DNA from: Athripsodes cinereus
Lineage: Eukaryota > Arthropoda > Insecta > Trichoptera > Leptoceridae
Length of the DNA stretch: 64,000 nt
Direction of reading: 5' to 3'
Assembly: GCA_947579605.1 (NCBI GenBank)
Contig: OX388314.1
Span: 1,364,001 to 1,428,000, forward strand
Made by a program: the position numbers and the translations under genes. Shown here in pieces: positions 32,160 through 43,299 of this stretch; position 1 is the first letter of the stretch; the number at the start of each line of letters is the position of its first letter. Under the pieces are notes generated by a model. That model worked only from the letters and a program-made list of their open reading frames with translations. It was not told the origin of the DNA and did not search any database.

Positions 32160-32325
32160 CTGAGAAAAATACTTAATAAACTTCACAACGAATCATTGGG
32201 ACGTACTATCAGATTAGGACCAGAGATAGTAGGTACAAACGATTCATTAATACGAATCTATAAATATTAACTTTTCGCAAACAAATCGTTGGTTTCGTTG
32301 TGAAATTTCGTTAATATTTTTTTAT
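32160..32325. mobile_element. Short inverted-repeat element (MITE), degenerate
   Basis: CACTGAGAAAAATAC and CTTCACAACGAATCATTGG on the left are mirrored by ATCGTTGGTTTCGTTGTGAA ATTTCG on the right. No target duplication is clear. Confidence 0.5.
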
Positions 32326-32329
32326 TTAA

Positions 32330-33120
32330 AAAAGGCAACGCCACCTTATTTGGTTGTGCACTGGATGGGACTTGAACTAACAATCCATCCAGTAAAATTT
32401 CAGATAAGATGAACGCATTAAAATAAAATTCATGAATTTTCTTCGTATATTCACGTAATTATATATTTTTTCACCCAAGAGATGATATGATAATGAAATG
32501 ATTGTCAATTAATGTGATTTTGCATAAAATAACACAAGACTAACTCTAATATAACCAATTAATCAGACAAACGCAAAAATTAAGTATGCTTGTGACATGT
32601 CAAACGCGTAAGAAAAATACAAATAAATAAAATATCTGTGCTTAAAAAATCCACAAAATTCCAGCGAATTCAAAAGAATAATATCCAGGTGAAATAATAC
32701 ATATCTGTATAAAATAATCCGAAATAATCGACATTTAGATACATTCGCCTAGACACAAGCATATTGTTTATTTCAAATCCAGATTCATCTTTAAAAAAAA
32801 TATTTTAATAAAAATTAGATAGATTTCCACAAATTATAAAAAATGTTATTAATATCAGAAGTAATATTTTTACTAGGTATGTCTCTTTTCATTTATTCCC
32901 AGGACCTCTGGATGATGATGGATGAGTAAAAATGAGGCTAGTGACAGATTCACATTAGCTAACCCGCTGACAAGGAGTTGGGGGTGAAAGAGATATAATA
33001 ACATGTTATTATTATATAAGGGGATGAGAATAGGATCAATCAGTGTTGGAGAAATCTACGGAAATTACTGAGTCATAGTTTTATATATTTTTTTAATGAA
33101 AATAAAATAAATGTTACTTT
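32330..33120. other. No gene seen; small SINE C tail
   Basis: AT-rich. Near 32750-32815, AAGCATATTG and TTTCAAATCCAGATTCATCT followed by an A-run is the tail of SINE C. Near 32355, CACTGGATGGGACTTGAACT has a box-B-like GGACTTGAAC in reverse and may be a tRNA-like remnant. Confidence 0.4.
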
Positions 33121-33124
33121 ACTA

Positions 33125-33345
33125 TAGGTAGGTACTACCCACACGCCGTGTCCCAAGTGGGGTAGGCAGAGAAAACGAAACGTCATAATTCCTATATAGA
33201 TCTATTATTATATATGTACCTACTTGTTTCACTTCTTCTATATTTATACAATTTCACATGCACGCACTTCGGTTCCTCTTATGCAACACACTTCGTCCTT
33301 GAGAATTTGATCCACGTGGTTCTTGGACGCCCGACTATCTTTGAC
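33125..33345 (-). pseudogene. RTE-like LINE 3' fragment
   Basis: ACACGCCGTGTCCCAAGTGG GGTAGGCAGAG, CATGCACGCACTTCGGTTCC TCTTA, and GAGAATTTGATCCACGTGGT TCTTGGACGCCCG match the copy at 59274-59620 in order and orientation. Frames are broken. Confidence 0.65.
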
Positions 33346-33465
33346 TAAAGACGTCTCTCTCAATAATAAATCAAAAAAGTGGAAAAAAAACATTCGTTTT
33401 TTATATTTCATTATGGAATTCTACTACTAACATTGATACTTAATGATGAACCTGTCCTTGCGATA
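33330..33465. repeat. Foldback family D fragment
   Basis: GACTAAAGACGTCTCTCTCA and ATTTCATTATGGAATTCTAC TACTAAC match one arm plus leader of family D. Confidence 0.55.
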
Positions 33466-33477
33466 ATTTATTAATTT

Positions 33478-33745
33478 ATTGATACCATCACGGCATTTCC
33501 CACAAGCAGGAACGTAGTAAAAAATGTGAAACATGGTGTAAATAAGAGATCTGCTTCAAACCCAAATTTCTCAGGAATCACAGACTCCTGTTTATCCTTA
33601 AACACAGTACGAAGTTAGTTTTATTCAAAGCCATAATTTTTACAGTAGGTACCTATTTTTTTAAATTGATGTCTGTCTTTCTGTCTAGCTATAACATCAC
33701 GGCATATCCCACGAACGGGGTAGCCAGCGAACTTAACATCATCAA
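33478..33745 (-). repeat. Two family A terminal fragments
   Basis: ATACCATCACGGCATTTCCC ACAAGC at 33482 and ATCACGGCATATCCCACGAA CGGGGTAGCCAGCG at about 33699. Each is only the end block. Confidence 0.5.
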
Positions 33746-33984
33746 TTTAAAAAGATAATCACAACTACATACATACATCTCGAATTTCGTTCTAAGTAAT
33801 AATTTGTTAGGTAAATAAGGTGTTGCCATTATTTAGGTAATATAAAGTATTATTTAAGGATTTATCCCTTCTGGTGTTGCTAGCATCTGGATCATAAATA
33901 AGATAATAAATGTAATATCATTATATATTTATTATTATCATTATATCGAATGTCCAATTCCACAACTCAACAAGTCTAAAATTA

Positions 33985-34175
33985 TGATTTAATTGGCTGA
34001 AACACATCGAGTCCGACCTTCTCCACAGACGACTGAAGCCCCAGGATGCAAAGAGCATTGCCGCTGACAGGAAGAGCTGGTCAGAACTGGTTCAAGACCC
34101 ACGAGGGGCACCCACTGCCGCATATAAGCTCCGTCCACGTGAACGACGCAGCAAGGGCTCCATAAGTAAGTAAAA
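33985..34175 (+). pseudogene. LINE ORF C-terminal remnant
   Basis: A plus-strand frame reads LKHIESDLLHRRLKPQDAKS, then IAADRKSWSELVQDP. The 'A.DR..W' wording near the end is common to several non-LTR polyproteins. No upstream RT remains. Confidence 0.45.
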
Positions 34176-34276
34176 GTAAGTATGATTTAATTGGTAATAT
34201 TTACAATCAACGCCACTCTTTCAATTCCATAAACAAATAAATACAAAAAATACACGGCGCCCTTTACATATTAAAA

Positions 34277-34975
34277 CTAGCTGACCCGGCAAACGTTGTT
34301 TTGCCATGTACATTAAAAAATAGTGGGTGATGGTAGAAGAGTGAAAATTTAGGGCTGTATATATTTTTTACTGCCTCACCACACCATACCACTTTGTCCT
34401 TTGAATTTCCGGTCTCCTCCATAAAGGTCATTGGTCAATCACAACATTTTTGTAATGATAATGATTTATTTCTTTTGTGCTGTTTAATGATCCTTCAACC
34501 ACCTGAAGGGTGCTGGTGTTAAGGACAGTTTTTATTTTGCTTCTAAAATATATACTTAATATTTGTTTTTGAATTCTGGTGGGAAAATGTACAATTTTAA
34601 GCTATGCTTTAAGCTTTAAGCTATGCTATGATTTAAATAAAAGCTCACTTCACGGGGCCTTACACATGGCGGAGGATCGCTCAACATAGAGACAGATGAT
34701 TTACAGGACGAGGCATGATGGTCACGATCCTCTCATTCCCAGGATTGAGGGACCGACAGAGATGATGATGATAAAAAAAATTTACCTAAAAATTTAAAAA
34801 ATAATTCGGGGTGAACCACCTTTAACTTTAAGGGGTATGAAAAATAGATGTTAGCCGATTCTCAGACCTACCAGATAAGCACACAAAGTTTCATCAAAAT
34901 CGGTCCAGCAGTTTCGGAGGAGTATGATAACAAACACTGTGACACGAGAATTTTATATATTAGATTTTAGTTTGA
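34277..34975 (+). repeat. Dispersed repeat R (CTAGCTGACCCGGCAAACG type), interrupted
   Basis: It begins AACTAGCTGACCCGGCAAAC GTTG. It resumes near 34800 with AATTCGGGGTGAACCACC and AAAGTTTCATCAAAATCGGT CCAGCAGTTTCGG, and ends GAGAATTTTATATATTAGAT. This is a repeat type common in arthropod genomes, whose conserved core is the 'TTTCATCAAAATCGGTCCAG' block. The middle (about 34430-34790) is other sequence, including a decayed LINE tail near 34665-34770 (GGATCGCTCAACATAGAGAC, GGACCGACAGAGATGATGAT). Confidence 0.6.
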
Positions 34976-34979
34976 TACA

Positions 34980-35790
34980 AAATGTACCTATTTCGAAGTC
35001 TACAAATAAATATTTGGAATTGTTAAACTATTGAACGGAGCAAAGAGAACGTATGTCTTTAACAGTATGATTATTTAAAAGTAGGTATATTTCACTTTCT
35101 ATTGTGTTTTTAAAGCATAAAATTATAAATTTATTTATTTATCAATTCAAACGGGTTTGAAGCCAATTACAAAAACACATTAAACATATTAAAAACATAC
35201 AACTATTATGCAATGAGAACATCAGAAATTTTAAGAGCATTAAAATGATATATATCATGACACAACAAAATATACACAAGTGAAAACAAAATTTAAAAAC
35301 AGAAGCTACAAATGATAGACACACAAGCACCACCATAACAACACAAAATCACACACAAAGCAATAAGTTAGTACTGCAGCATGACACTCTTCAAACATGA
35401 TTTAAACTGACATAAAGTCGTGTTGTACCTATATATCAGCTGCCTGAGAGTATTCAGATAAATATAGCGAAAAAAAATATAGAGTATAAATATGGCGAAA
35501 TTACAAAAATGGCGATTTCTCGATTAAATAAGACATTTCTACAAGTAGAGTTATAGAACTGGACAGTCGATATCTAATCCGTAATAAAACCAGCTCAGCG
35601 AGGCTATTCCGCGTCGCCGCTTCTCAAATAATGCTCACCACCCTATAACTATACGTTACCCTATGACCTTTTGTTGTAATAGACGTGTATAATACTTTGC
35701 GGAACGTTTGTTATCGATATAAATATAACAAATTGGGACTGTTAATTTTACTGTGTGTGATTATTAACAACCATTTCAAATTTGTTGATT
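34980..35790. other. No gene seen
   Basis: AT-rich. The open frame at 35142-35336 (-) is hydrophobic and low-complexity and I do not call it. Near 35580-35640 a GC-richer patch (GAGGCTATTCCGCGTCGCCG) is unassigned. Confidence 0.3.
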
Positions 35791-35794
35791 TGAT

Positions 35795-36010
35795 GTTTAT
35801 TTTTTTTACAATATTTACAGATTAACAAAATAAACATTGAATATGTGGGCTAGCAAATATCCTTAATTTACCAGAAATGTTTACAATTTAAAAAAAACAT
35901 CAAAGTTAAACGAATTGATATCAAAACAATATAAAATTTAGTACTGAATTGCTCACAACTTGCTAAATAAATAAAATACCAATAAACATAAAAAAAACAA
36001 GAATTAAAAA
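35795..36010 (-). mobile_element. Repeat J, truncated copy
   Basis: TTTTTTTTACAATATTTACAG then GTGGGCTAGCAAATATCC and TTACCAGAAATGTTTACA match the poly-A end of J at 12436-12570. Confidence 0.5.
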
Positions 36011-36032
36011 GTAGCAAGAAATTATTTTTACA

Positions 36033-36087
36033 CTCGAAAACTTATGGAAAAGAATGGCGACCAATTCTTTGCCAGGTGCTCTTTGGA
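36033..36087 (-). repeat. Family A repeat, 5' end fragment
   Basis: CACTCGAAAACTTATGGAAA AGAATGG and CAATTCTTTGCCAGGTGCTC match one end of family A in reverse. Confidence 0.55.
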
Positions 36088-36107
36088 ACAATTGAACAAC
36101 AAAGCTG

Positions 36108-36192
36108 CAAAAACAAAACCAATAGAAACCTCGATTGGAGAACCATGTCTACACAATCCGACATTGTGTAGAATCTAATCGGAAGAATGTTC
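36108..36192 (-). repeat. Dispersed repeat L, truncated copy
   Basis: AAAACAAAACCAATAGAAAC CTCGATTGGAGAACCATG and CTACACAATCCGACATTGTG TAGAATCTAATCGGAAGAA match L in reverse. The palindromic core is retained with two base changes in the loop. Confidence 0.6.
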
Positions 36193-36194
36193 TG

Positions 36195-36562
36195 CTACTA
36201 CTATACCACCACGGCATATTTCTATTAGTAGAGTACCCAGCAGACAAGCTTTTTTTAAAAAAAAAAGATATACCTGGGTTTTGTTATAAACCCAAATACA
36301 ACCTTATACACCTTTCACAGTAAGCTAAAAGTTTGTGTCGTAAAAGTGGAGTTTGCCGGCACCTGGGATCGAACCACGGACCCCTTGTTCACGAGGCCGA
36401 GCCTCTACCTCCAGGCTACCGACGAAGCTGTATGTAATAGACATACAAGTCGTCTTCTCCGTGTCAACAAAAAATCAAGACATTCGGGATGGGTGGTAAA
36501 CATCATCGCTGAGTTCAAGACGTAAAGTGTCTTTGTATTTTCAAATACCTGCCTTTTACGGG
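36195..36562 (-). repeat. Family A repeat, split by SINE B
   Basis: The head (36195-36250: CTACTACTATACCACCACGG, then GTACCCAGCAGAC) and the rest (36428-36562: TGTATGTAATAGACATACAA GTCGTC to CACC/TGCCTTTTACGGG) are separated by a SINE. Rejoining them gives one family A copy lacking its final part. Confidence 0.8.
36251..36426 (-). mobile_element. tRNA-derived SINE B inserted in family A
   Basis: Full-length. On the minus strand, the head TTCGTCGGTAGCCTGGAGGT with box A, then GGTTCGATCCC (box B), then the GTATTTGGGTTTATAACAA body and an A-rich tail. AAGCT at 36246-36250 and 36425-36429 is the likely short target duplication. Confidence 0.85.
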
Positions 36563-36623
36563 AAAACTCTATATTTATTTATTTTATTATTATTATTATT
36601 TATTTATTATTATATCTATCTAT

Positions 36624-36862
36624 CCCGTGGAGCACCCGGTAAAGAATTGGTCTCCCACTCTTCTGCGTAAGTTTTCGAGTGTCCTGTAAAAGGCAGGTGT
36701 TCGAAAAAATTGAGACATTTTACATCTTAAATTCAGCGATGAGGTTTGCCACCCATCCTGAATGTCTTGATTTAATATTGGCACGGAGAGGACAGTTTTC
36801 ATGTTTCTTACATGCAGCTGATCTGCTGGCTACCCCACTTGTGGGATGTGCCGTGATGGTAT
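36624..36862 (+). repeat. Family A repeat, full-length reference copy
   Basis: Order: CCCGTGGAGCACCCGGTAAA G; TCTCCCACTCTTCTGCGTAA G; TTTTCGAGTGTCC; GCAGGTGTTCG; GAGACATTTTACATC; AGCGATGAGGTTTGCCACCC; GAATGTCTTGAT; TTGGCACGGAGAGGACAG; CATGCAGCTGATCTGCTGGC; TACCCCACTTGTGGGA; GTGCCGTGATGGTAT. No terminal inverted repeats, no ORF and no Pol III boxes. Both edges often abut ATCTATCTA or CTACTACTA microsatellites. Confidence 0.9.
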
Positions 36863-36944
36863 TTATTTTAGTGTGTTAAAAAATACAAATGGCATTTGTT
36901 TTACTACTTTGTCAATGGAGACATTCAAAACAAAAGTGGACTAA

Positions 36945-37120
36945 ACCACACAATGGCCAATATTGAATTTACTATAAAAAATTGTGTAAAATTTGTGATT
37001 CTTCGATTCAAAAGTGGACTAAACTTGATCTAACATTGTTATCTGAAGTCAAGTTCACTTTAAATCGAAGAATCACAAGTTTTACATTAATTCCTACAGT
37101 AAACTCAATATTGCTAATCA
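36945..37120. repeat. Inverted-repeat element G
   Basis: TTTGTGATTCTTCGATTCAA AAGTGGACTAAACTTGA (36990-37026) is mirrored by TCAAGTTCACTTTAAATCGA AGAATCACAAG (37051-37080). The outer arms AATTTACTATAAAAAATTGT and TTCCTACAGTAAACTCAATA TTG are imperfect. A duplicated AAAACAAAAGTGGACTAAAC lies upstream at 36928. Confidence 0.6.
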
Positions 37121-37392
37121 TATCAATTTTACTTTGAATGTTTTTTTTTAACATTTCTTAAGTCATTCTAAATAATAATAATCTCCCAGTAAAACTCATA
37201 GACTTACAATATAGGTTGATGGTTTAACTATCCTGAAAAAATAACATTATTTAGTAACAGTGATTTCTCAATGGTGAATTGTGAATTAATGCAGTAAACT
37301 ACGCTATCTGTTAGGCACCTACTGACCAAACATTTAAAACTGTAATCAAAATAATATTCATATTAAATATAAAGTAGGTATATGGATGATAT

Positions 37393-37730
37393 GAGGGCTA
37401 TTTGATAAGTTTCTAATTTTATATAGAAAAACATATATTTTTTAAAAAATTCAAAATTTATTTCTCGTCTCATACATTTGGTCGAAGGTTTCTCCAATCC
37501 TTTCAAATTGTCAGAGAAAAAAATTTTCGAAATGTCCTTTTTTATGGAGTTTTGGTTGATTCGTCAACAAACTTGACAGCCATTTCTAGGTTAATTTTTC
37601 ATATAATTTCGATGTAAAATCTTGTACAGCCATTCAGGTGACAATGTAGAAAAGTCTCAGCAATGTCTACAACAGCCAATCTACGATCTTTCTTCACAAT
37701 TTGATTCACTGTTTTTTGCTATATGTATTT
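37393..37730 (-). pseudogene. mariner-like transposase remnant
   Basis: The minus-strand translation near 37660-37710 reads IVKKDRRLAVVDIAE. This resembles the 'IV..DRRL....IAE' helix-turn-helix segment of mariner transposases. The plus-strand GAGGGCTATTTGATAAGTTT near 37393 resembles a mariner terminus. The rest is riddled with stops, and no catalytic D,D34D region was recognised. Confidence 0.45.
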
Positions 37731-37734
37731 TGTA

Positions 37735-37890
37735 TAATTTTGATATAATGTGACGTGGTTAGATGGTAGAAATCACTATGTCGTGATAATCTCGCCACTG
37801 CATATCATCACATTTTTTATGTAAACCAATTTTTTGGTTTTTTATGTAAATGTTGATGTTCAAGAAGAATAAAATAAATAAATATTGTTT
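37735..37890 (+). repeat. LINE 3' tail, family Q
   Basis: ATGTGACGTGGTTAGATGG, ATAATCTCGCCACTGCATAT and GATGTTCAAGAAGAATAAAA TAAATAAAT. It matches 12050-12195. Confidence 0.65.
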
Positions 37891-37899
37891 ATTGTTCAC

Positions 37900-38540
37900 T
37901 GATTGTTTCATCAGCTGTAACGGTTGTCAGGCACCATTTTTGCAGTCGGTCACCCAATGATTGACCAATGTAACTAAAGAAGAAGCTTCACTGAATAGGT
38001 GCAGAGCCTAATTCATCTTTTAAATTATTATTGCCCTTTTAAATGAAAGAATTTTATAACGGCTTTAAAAGACTGTTACAAACACAATAATGGAGAGAAT
38101 GACTTATAATTTGTAACGTTTATATATGTCAAGTCTATGTATCTATTTGATGATGAGTCTATCTTTTTTTCATTAACCTGAATCCAATGAGGCTGGTTAG
38201 TTTTCAAACAACCCTCGCATGGATGTTTATGATGTAGCTGCCACAAGCTTTCACCAACACGTAATTTTGAGAATAACGGGTCCAAACTTAGAAACACACT
38301 AGTCCTCAGGGCCGGAAAAAGGGAGAGTTTTCGGATGTGAAGTCTTATTATAATTTAACAAAGGAAAATCAACGAATCATTATAATAACAATAAAGAGAA
38401 GATTATAATATTGTACTTAATATGTTTTTAAGGATGTGGAAATGGGGACGGTTTTGAGAAATTACTTCTGATCGCCTTTGGCAAATTGCTCATTTTATAT
38501 TAATTGTATATTAAGTTTTTATCTTTCAATAAAGTTTTAT
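37900..38540. other. No supported gene
   Basis: A 73-codon minus-strand open frame (38297-38076) contains HKHPCEGCLKTNQPHW, with two close cysteines. I do not recognise it and it has no partner exon. CAGGGCCGGAAAAAGGG near 38308 resembles a hAT terminus with no visible partner. Confidence 0.25.
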
Positions 38541-38544
38541 CAAC

Positions 38545-38660
38545 TACTAGAACAGTATCATCATGGCATATCCCACAAGTGGGGTAGCCACCAGACCAGT
38601 TGCATGTAATAAACATGCAAACTGTCCTCTCTGTGCCGACAAAAAATAATATAAGATGAA
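38545..38660 (-). repeat. Family A repeat, half copy
   Basis: CATCATGGCATATCCCACAA GTGGGGTAGCCACCAGACCA G to CTGTCCTCTCTGTGCCGACA A. It stops abruptly at a LINE remnant. Confidence 0.75.
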
Positions 38661-38815
38661 AGAAGCAGAGAAAGACCTCTTTCACGATGGTCTGATGGCA
38701 TTAGAAAAAATGCTGGTGACTTGTTGCAAGAAATTAAGGAAAGATACCTGGAAACATAGGATTGAGGCTTATGTCCGAAAGTTGATAGGAATGGCTAGAG
38801 TTGATAAGTAAATAA
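38660..38815 (+). pseudogene. LINE ORF C-terminal remnant
   Basis: A plus-strand frame reads RERPLSRWSDGIRKNAGDLL, close to the 'RGRP..RW.D.I+..AG' tail of RTE-like polyproteins. Followed by stops. Confidence 0.55.
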
Positions 38816-38819
38816 TAAT

Positions 38820-40030
38820 CGATGATTAATAATATATATTTTAAATTCTGTATATTTTTACCGCAATATGTTATAGGTACCTAATGCGCGTCGTGGGTAA
38901 AGGTCAGGTGAACTCATAAAACGAAAATAATTTCCCAGCTGATAGATGTACCTGGCTACAGATTTAATATTTCGCGTTCATATATGATGAGAGCGGTCAT
39001 TAAAATATTATATTACCCAAGCAGATAAAGGGACTACAAGAATATTATGTACATACGTGTATAATAATACCTTCAACCTTATGAAATATTCAACAACTTA
39101 AGTCTAAAGCAATGATCTGCGTACTGCCGATTTATACCGTTAGATCGCTATTAGGGAATCTAAAGTCTTGCACCCAACAATCTCATAAATTACACAAAAC
39201 AAATGAGTAAATGACAGCAACGCTATGAGAATTTATCCTAACAAAATATGTACGCGCGTAGTTTCATCTATTGTTATTTCTTTCCCTCTTCAGGCAAAGA
39301 GTGAGACAGCAAAGCTAGTCGTACAAATTACCAAAAACTATAGTTAAGCCGATGGTAACATTTTACTGAAATAACTAACGGATGTTTATAAGACTGAAAA
39401 ACGAGTAGCTATACAAAATTTTGGACCAATGTAGAGTAACCTAAACTAACGGACTTTTATAATTTTGGCCCTAAATCGAACTCGACGCGGTCTTAAACTT
39501 GGCGAAGCATAAAAAGAACGAAAATTTTATTAAATTCAAACGAATCACGTAGGCATAATGTAGTAGTCGGTAGTCCGAATAGATTTTCGAAATTTCGGGT
39601 TAAATATGAGATTATTAAAGACCTGAAAGTACTAAAGTAAAATAAAACATGGAAATGAAGACCATTACAGTTTTTAACCAATGCGATCTCAGGGAAAACA
39701 AAACATTTCTAATAATGTCTTTTGTTTTATCACAAATTCGGTTTACTTTACGTTAAAAATGTCAGTATTCGGGGCAATTTTATCAAATAATCGGATTGCT
39801 TTTGCCTCTGGGGATTCCGCAAGAATGTTGGCTCTGCTGATAGATGGATTAAATAACATTATTATTGACGAGAGCGGCGACCATACGACGTGGGTATATG
39901 AATAAATGAATTCATCTAATATCGTCGGATTACTTGAGATACAGTTTAGCTGTTAAAAAACTGTAAATAAATAAAGGAAGGCCCCTACTACAATGAAATT
40001 TAGGTAAATGAAACATATCAGTGAATTCCT
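38820..40030. other. No firm gene; short open frame at 39681-39905
   Basis: A plus-strand frame at 39681-39905 contains the internal methionine segment MSVFGAILSNNRIAFASGDS and ARMLALLIDGLNN. Its composition looks more protein-like than its neighbours, but I cannot assign a family or find splice partners. The region 39190-39500 is somewhat less AT-rich. I leave it uncalled. Confidence 0.2.
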
Positions 40031-40132
40031 CAAACTCCCCTTTCACGACACAAGCTTTTAGTAGCTCACTGTAAAAGGTGTATAAGGTTGTATTTAGGTT
40101 TATAAAAAAACCCAGATATATCTTTAAAAAAG
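40031..40132 (+). mobile_element. SINE B, 5'-truncated copy
   Basis: CAAACTCCCCTTTCACGACA CAAGCTTTTAGTAGC to AACCCAGATATATCTTTAAA AAA. The tRNA-like head is missing. Confidence 0.7.
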
Positions 40133-40139
40133 TATTCAA

Positions 40140-41690
40140 TTCCCTATATTAAAAAAAGTGTTCAAAACTAAAACACTATGTGAGTCGGTTGTGGACATGT
40201 CTGTGTCCAAAACTAGAGCAATGATTAAATTGCTGCACTAGGTGTGGACATATATAAGATTCTGATGAAACAAATGAGTGAGATTACGAAATATTGTTAA
40301 AAATATGCCCGTAGGACTTCTACCTAACAGTCCAAACTTATATTAATAAAAATATTATTGATTGCTCAAATGTTGTTCAGATTACTAACCAAAGAGTCCT
40401 TATCGTTTTGGTTAACTTTAGCTATCTTGCACAAAATACATTTCTACGTAATATTGATTGGCACCTACAGTGAAAATTCAACACGTCAAGCTTCAATGGT
40501 TCTACAAAGAGAGACAACATGCTAACGAACTAAATAGTTAGCTCGTCAGTGAATCGATCCTTTACAACATAATATACGGTATTAATTAAATAAGAGGGCA
40601 AATACCGCAAATAAAGGGGATTTCCACAACGATTAATGCTTATGGAAAAAATAAACAAACTTAACGGAATTTGGGTTCAATTTATTTACTTCAATTTTGC
40701 GATGGAACAATTTAGTTTGTGGCTTGATTTAATTACAGTAGCTTCGTGGGAAAAAATGTGGTTCAAAGTTAAAAATATTGGCTATTACTTTTGAAGAAAA
40801 GAGAGGGAGAACCAGAAGCTTAATAGAAAAATTAATTCGCAGTGAAACGGAATCATTCGATTCTCAAAAATTTTCGGTAAAATAGGGAAAACAAGCAAAA
40901 GACGCCGCATTACTCTTCAAAATAAATTTTCGAGCACATTAATTCAAATAAATGACGATTTGAGTAGGTACCTACTCAAAACATAGAATTTTAGAATAAT
41001 TTTCTATAGAATTCTGATTTAATTGTATATTTTTTGCTCCAATCCATGAATAAACCGTCTGACCAATAATTTTCTTCACCCGAAAGAGTCGCTATAGTAT
41101 TCAAAAACTTTGTTTTGGCTGTATCTCATTCTTCAAAGTTTAAACATCCACTGTATTAAGTTAGTAGATATTAAATAGGTTAAGTTGTTTTGGTAGTGTT
41201 AAAAATAACAAACTTTACTTGTTTGAAAAAGACATTACAATATGTCGAAACTCGAGTCATTTTAATAAAGTACTTGAACCTAATAATCCCTTCTTTACAC
41301 GAGACTTGTAAGGAGAATATTTAGATTTAAGTTTTAATAAAATAGTCTATAATTATATTGTTATATCTGTATTGTTAAGTGTGTTCAATAAAATTATTAT
41401 TATAATAATCAACTTCTTTTCTTCAACAAACTTTACGTCTATGGTTTTTCCAAATACCAAAACTTAAAAAACTGTCCTCGTAATAACTACAGAGTAAGTT
41501 TTTATGTAATTCTAATGATATATTATGATGGTATGATAGGCTACTCTTATATAGGCACGACTTAAGCAGGATTATATTCGTTATACTGGACAGCATTTCA
41601 ATTAGTGATAATAATACCGACCTTTTTATATCGGATTATACTAGTACTATATACATTGTACTAGATGTTATGTTATTTTGTTCCCTGCTT
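40140..41690. other. No gene seen
   Basis: AT-rich DNA without recognisable elements. Confidence 0.35.
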
Positions 41691-41922
41691 TTATGAGCGT
41701 ACCCAGGAGGGGGCAATTGCCCCTGCTTGGATCTCGAATATAGTAAAAAAAGGATAAAATTAGTATTTAAGTATGGGAAGTGTAGGGGAAACTAGCGTTG
41801 AAATGGGAGACTTATCTACCTAAGAGATCAAAATTAAGTATATAAGTCGGTTTTTTAAATAATTCCGGGTGGAGGGGGGGGGAGTGTAGAAAATTGAGTT
41901 GAAATTGTGAAATACTATACTA

Positions 41923-42185
41923 TACCATCACGGCATATCCCACAAGTGGGGTAACCAGCAGATCAGCTGCATGTAAGAAACATGCAAACTGTCCTCTTCG
42001 TGCCAATATAAAATCAAGACATTCAGGATGGGTGGCAAACCTCATCGCTGAATTTAAGATGTAAAATGTCTTATTTTTTTCGAACACCTGCCTTTTACAG
42101 GGCACTCGAAAACTTACGCACAAGAGTGGGAGACCAATTCTTTACCGGGTGCTCCACGGGATATTACCGGGTGCTCCACGGGATA
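41923..42185 (-). repeat. Family A repeat, full length with duplicated end
   Basis: It runs from ACTATACTATACCATCACGG to TTCTTTACCGGGTGCTCCAC GGGAT. The last 23 bp (ATTACCGGGTGCTCCACGGG) are tandemly duplicated. It is very similar to the copies at 62481-62730 and 36624-36862. Confidence 0.9.
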
Positions 42186-42654
42186 AAATGAAATATCTCA
42201 AATTTCAATATTATATTGAAAATTTGTGTAACGTCGAAAAGTTGAGGATTTATTTAAATCTGTGTACCAAATCGTGAAAACTATGACAAAAAAGATTTAC
42301 ACAGTTAATAGTTTGATAGTAAAAAAATCTAAGCTACTCCCCCCTTCTTCCTAAAGTTTATTCTGGGTAAACTTTTGCTTAGGTACTCTATAAAAATAAT
42401 AATGTTTTACCCTCGTTAGGGAAGTAGTATAAGTTATGTACATAAGTTTGTTTAAGTCGCTTTCTCTTTATGATGTGTTTTGCCAAATTATTTTTCATAA
42501 TATAAATAATGTACTGATTTTATACGTAGACGATAAGATATCAAAAAACTACCACATACCTACACCAATAATTCAAATGTTTTATTAATTAGCTAAAGTT
42601 TTCTTTTTGTTATTTGTTTTTGTGCTTGTGAATTAATTATTGCAATTTTTTTAA

Positions 42655-42900
42655 TTTTTTTTTTTATTTATTTACATATCCACAGCGTGAGCCTTTTACA
42701 TGTCTAAAATTACATAAAAATTATACAAATCAAATTTCTCATTCACAACATAGTTGGAGCAAGACAAGAACAAAAATTGGCGAAGAATGAAGTACAAAAT
42801 TTGTCAATCAATTCATATCAATGATAACTCTAGTCAAATCACAAAATATTGGAGTGTCAGTATAGAATGTAAATGAAATGCTTAGTAATATGTCAAGAAT
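42655..42900 (-). repeat. LINE 3' tail-like repeat N
   Basis: A T-rich start, then TATTTACATATCCACAGCGT GAGCCTTTTACATGT. It resembles TATTTACGGCGTTAGCTTTT GACATGT near 58810. Probably the poly-A end of a minus-strand retroelement. Confidence 0.35.
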
Positions 42901-43095
42901 TAAAATTGTAATAAAGTTAGGAGATCTCAAGTAGATGGTAGAAAAAAAATCTATAAGAAATGGTACAAATAATTTAAAAGTCATAAGAAATGTAGTAAAT
43001 AGGTAGTTGAAATGTTATTATATGCGAACTTTATTGATGTAAAAGGCCTTAAGCTTTAGATGACAAAAATATAAATTACTCAAGTTGAATAGTTA

Positions 43096-43270
43096 GAGTT
43101 CGTCGGTAGCCTGGAGTTAGAGTCTCGGCCTCCAGAACAAGGGGTCCGTGGTTCGATCCCAGGTGCTGACAAATTCCCCTTTCACGGCACAAGCTGTTAG
43201 CTTAGTGTGAAATGTGTATAAGGTTGTGTTTGGGTTTATAACAAAATCCAGATATATCTTTAAAAAAAAA
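43096..43270 (+). mobile_element. tRNA-derived SINE B, full-length copy
   Basis: GAGTTCGTCGGTAGCCTGGA G (box A), GGTTCGATCCCAGG (box B), the CACGGCACAAGCTGTTAGC body, GTTTGGGTTTATAACAAAAT, and an A-rich tail. The best plus-strand reference for the family. Confidence 0.9.
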
Positions 43271-43299
43271 TTGAAAACGACTATTCTCAGCTACCGTGA

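Noticed and set aside
36679..36879. Recurrent frame (FYILNSAMRFATHPECLDFILARRGQ) at 36679, 41920, 62487 and elsewhere
   Set aside because: Tempting as a conserved small protein, but it is the translation of family A. More diverged copies carry stops and frameshifts, so the conservation reflects copy similarity.
38076..38297. Frame with HKHPCEGCLKTNQPHW
   Set aside because: The two cysteines suggested a zinc ribbon, but there is no second pair, no family match I recognise and no exon partners.
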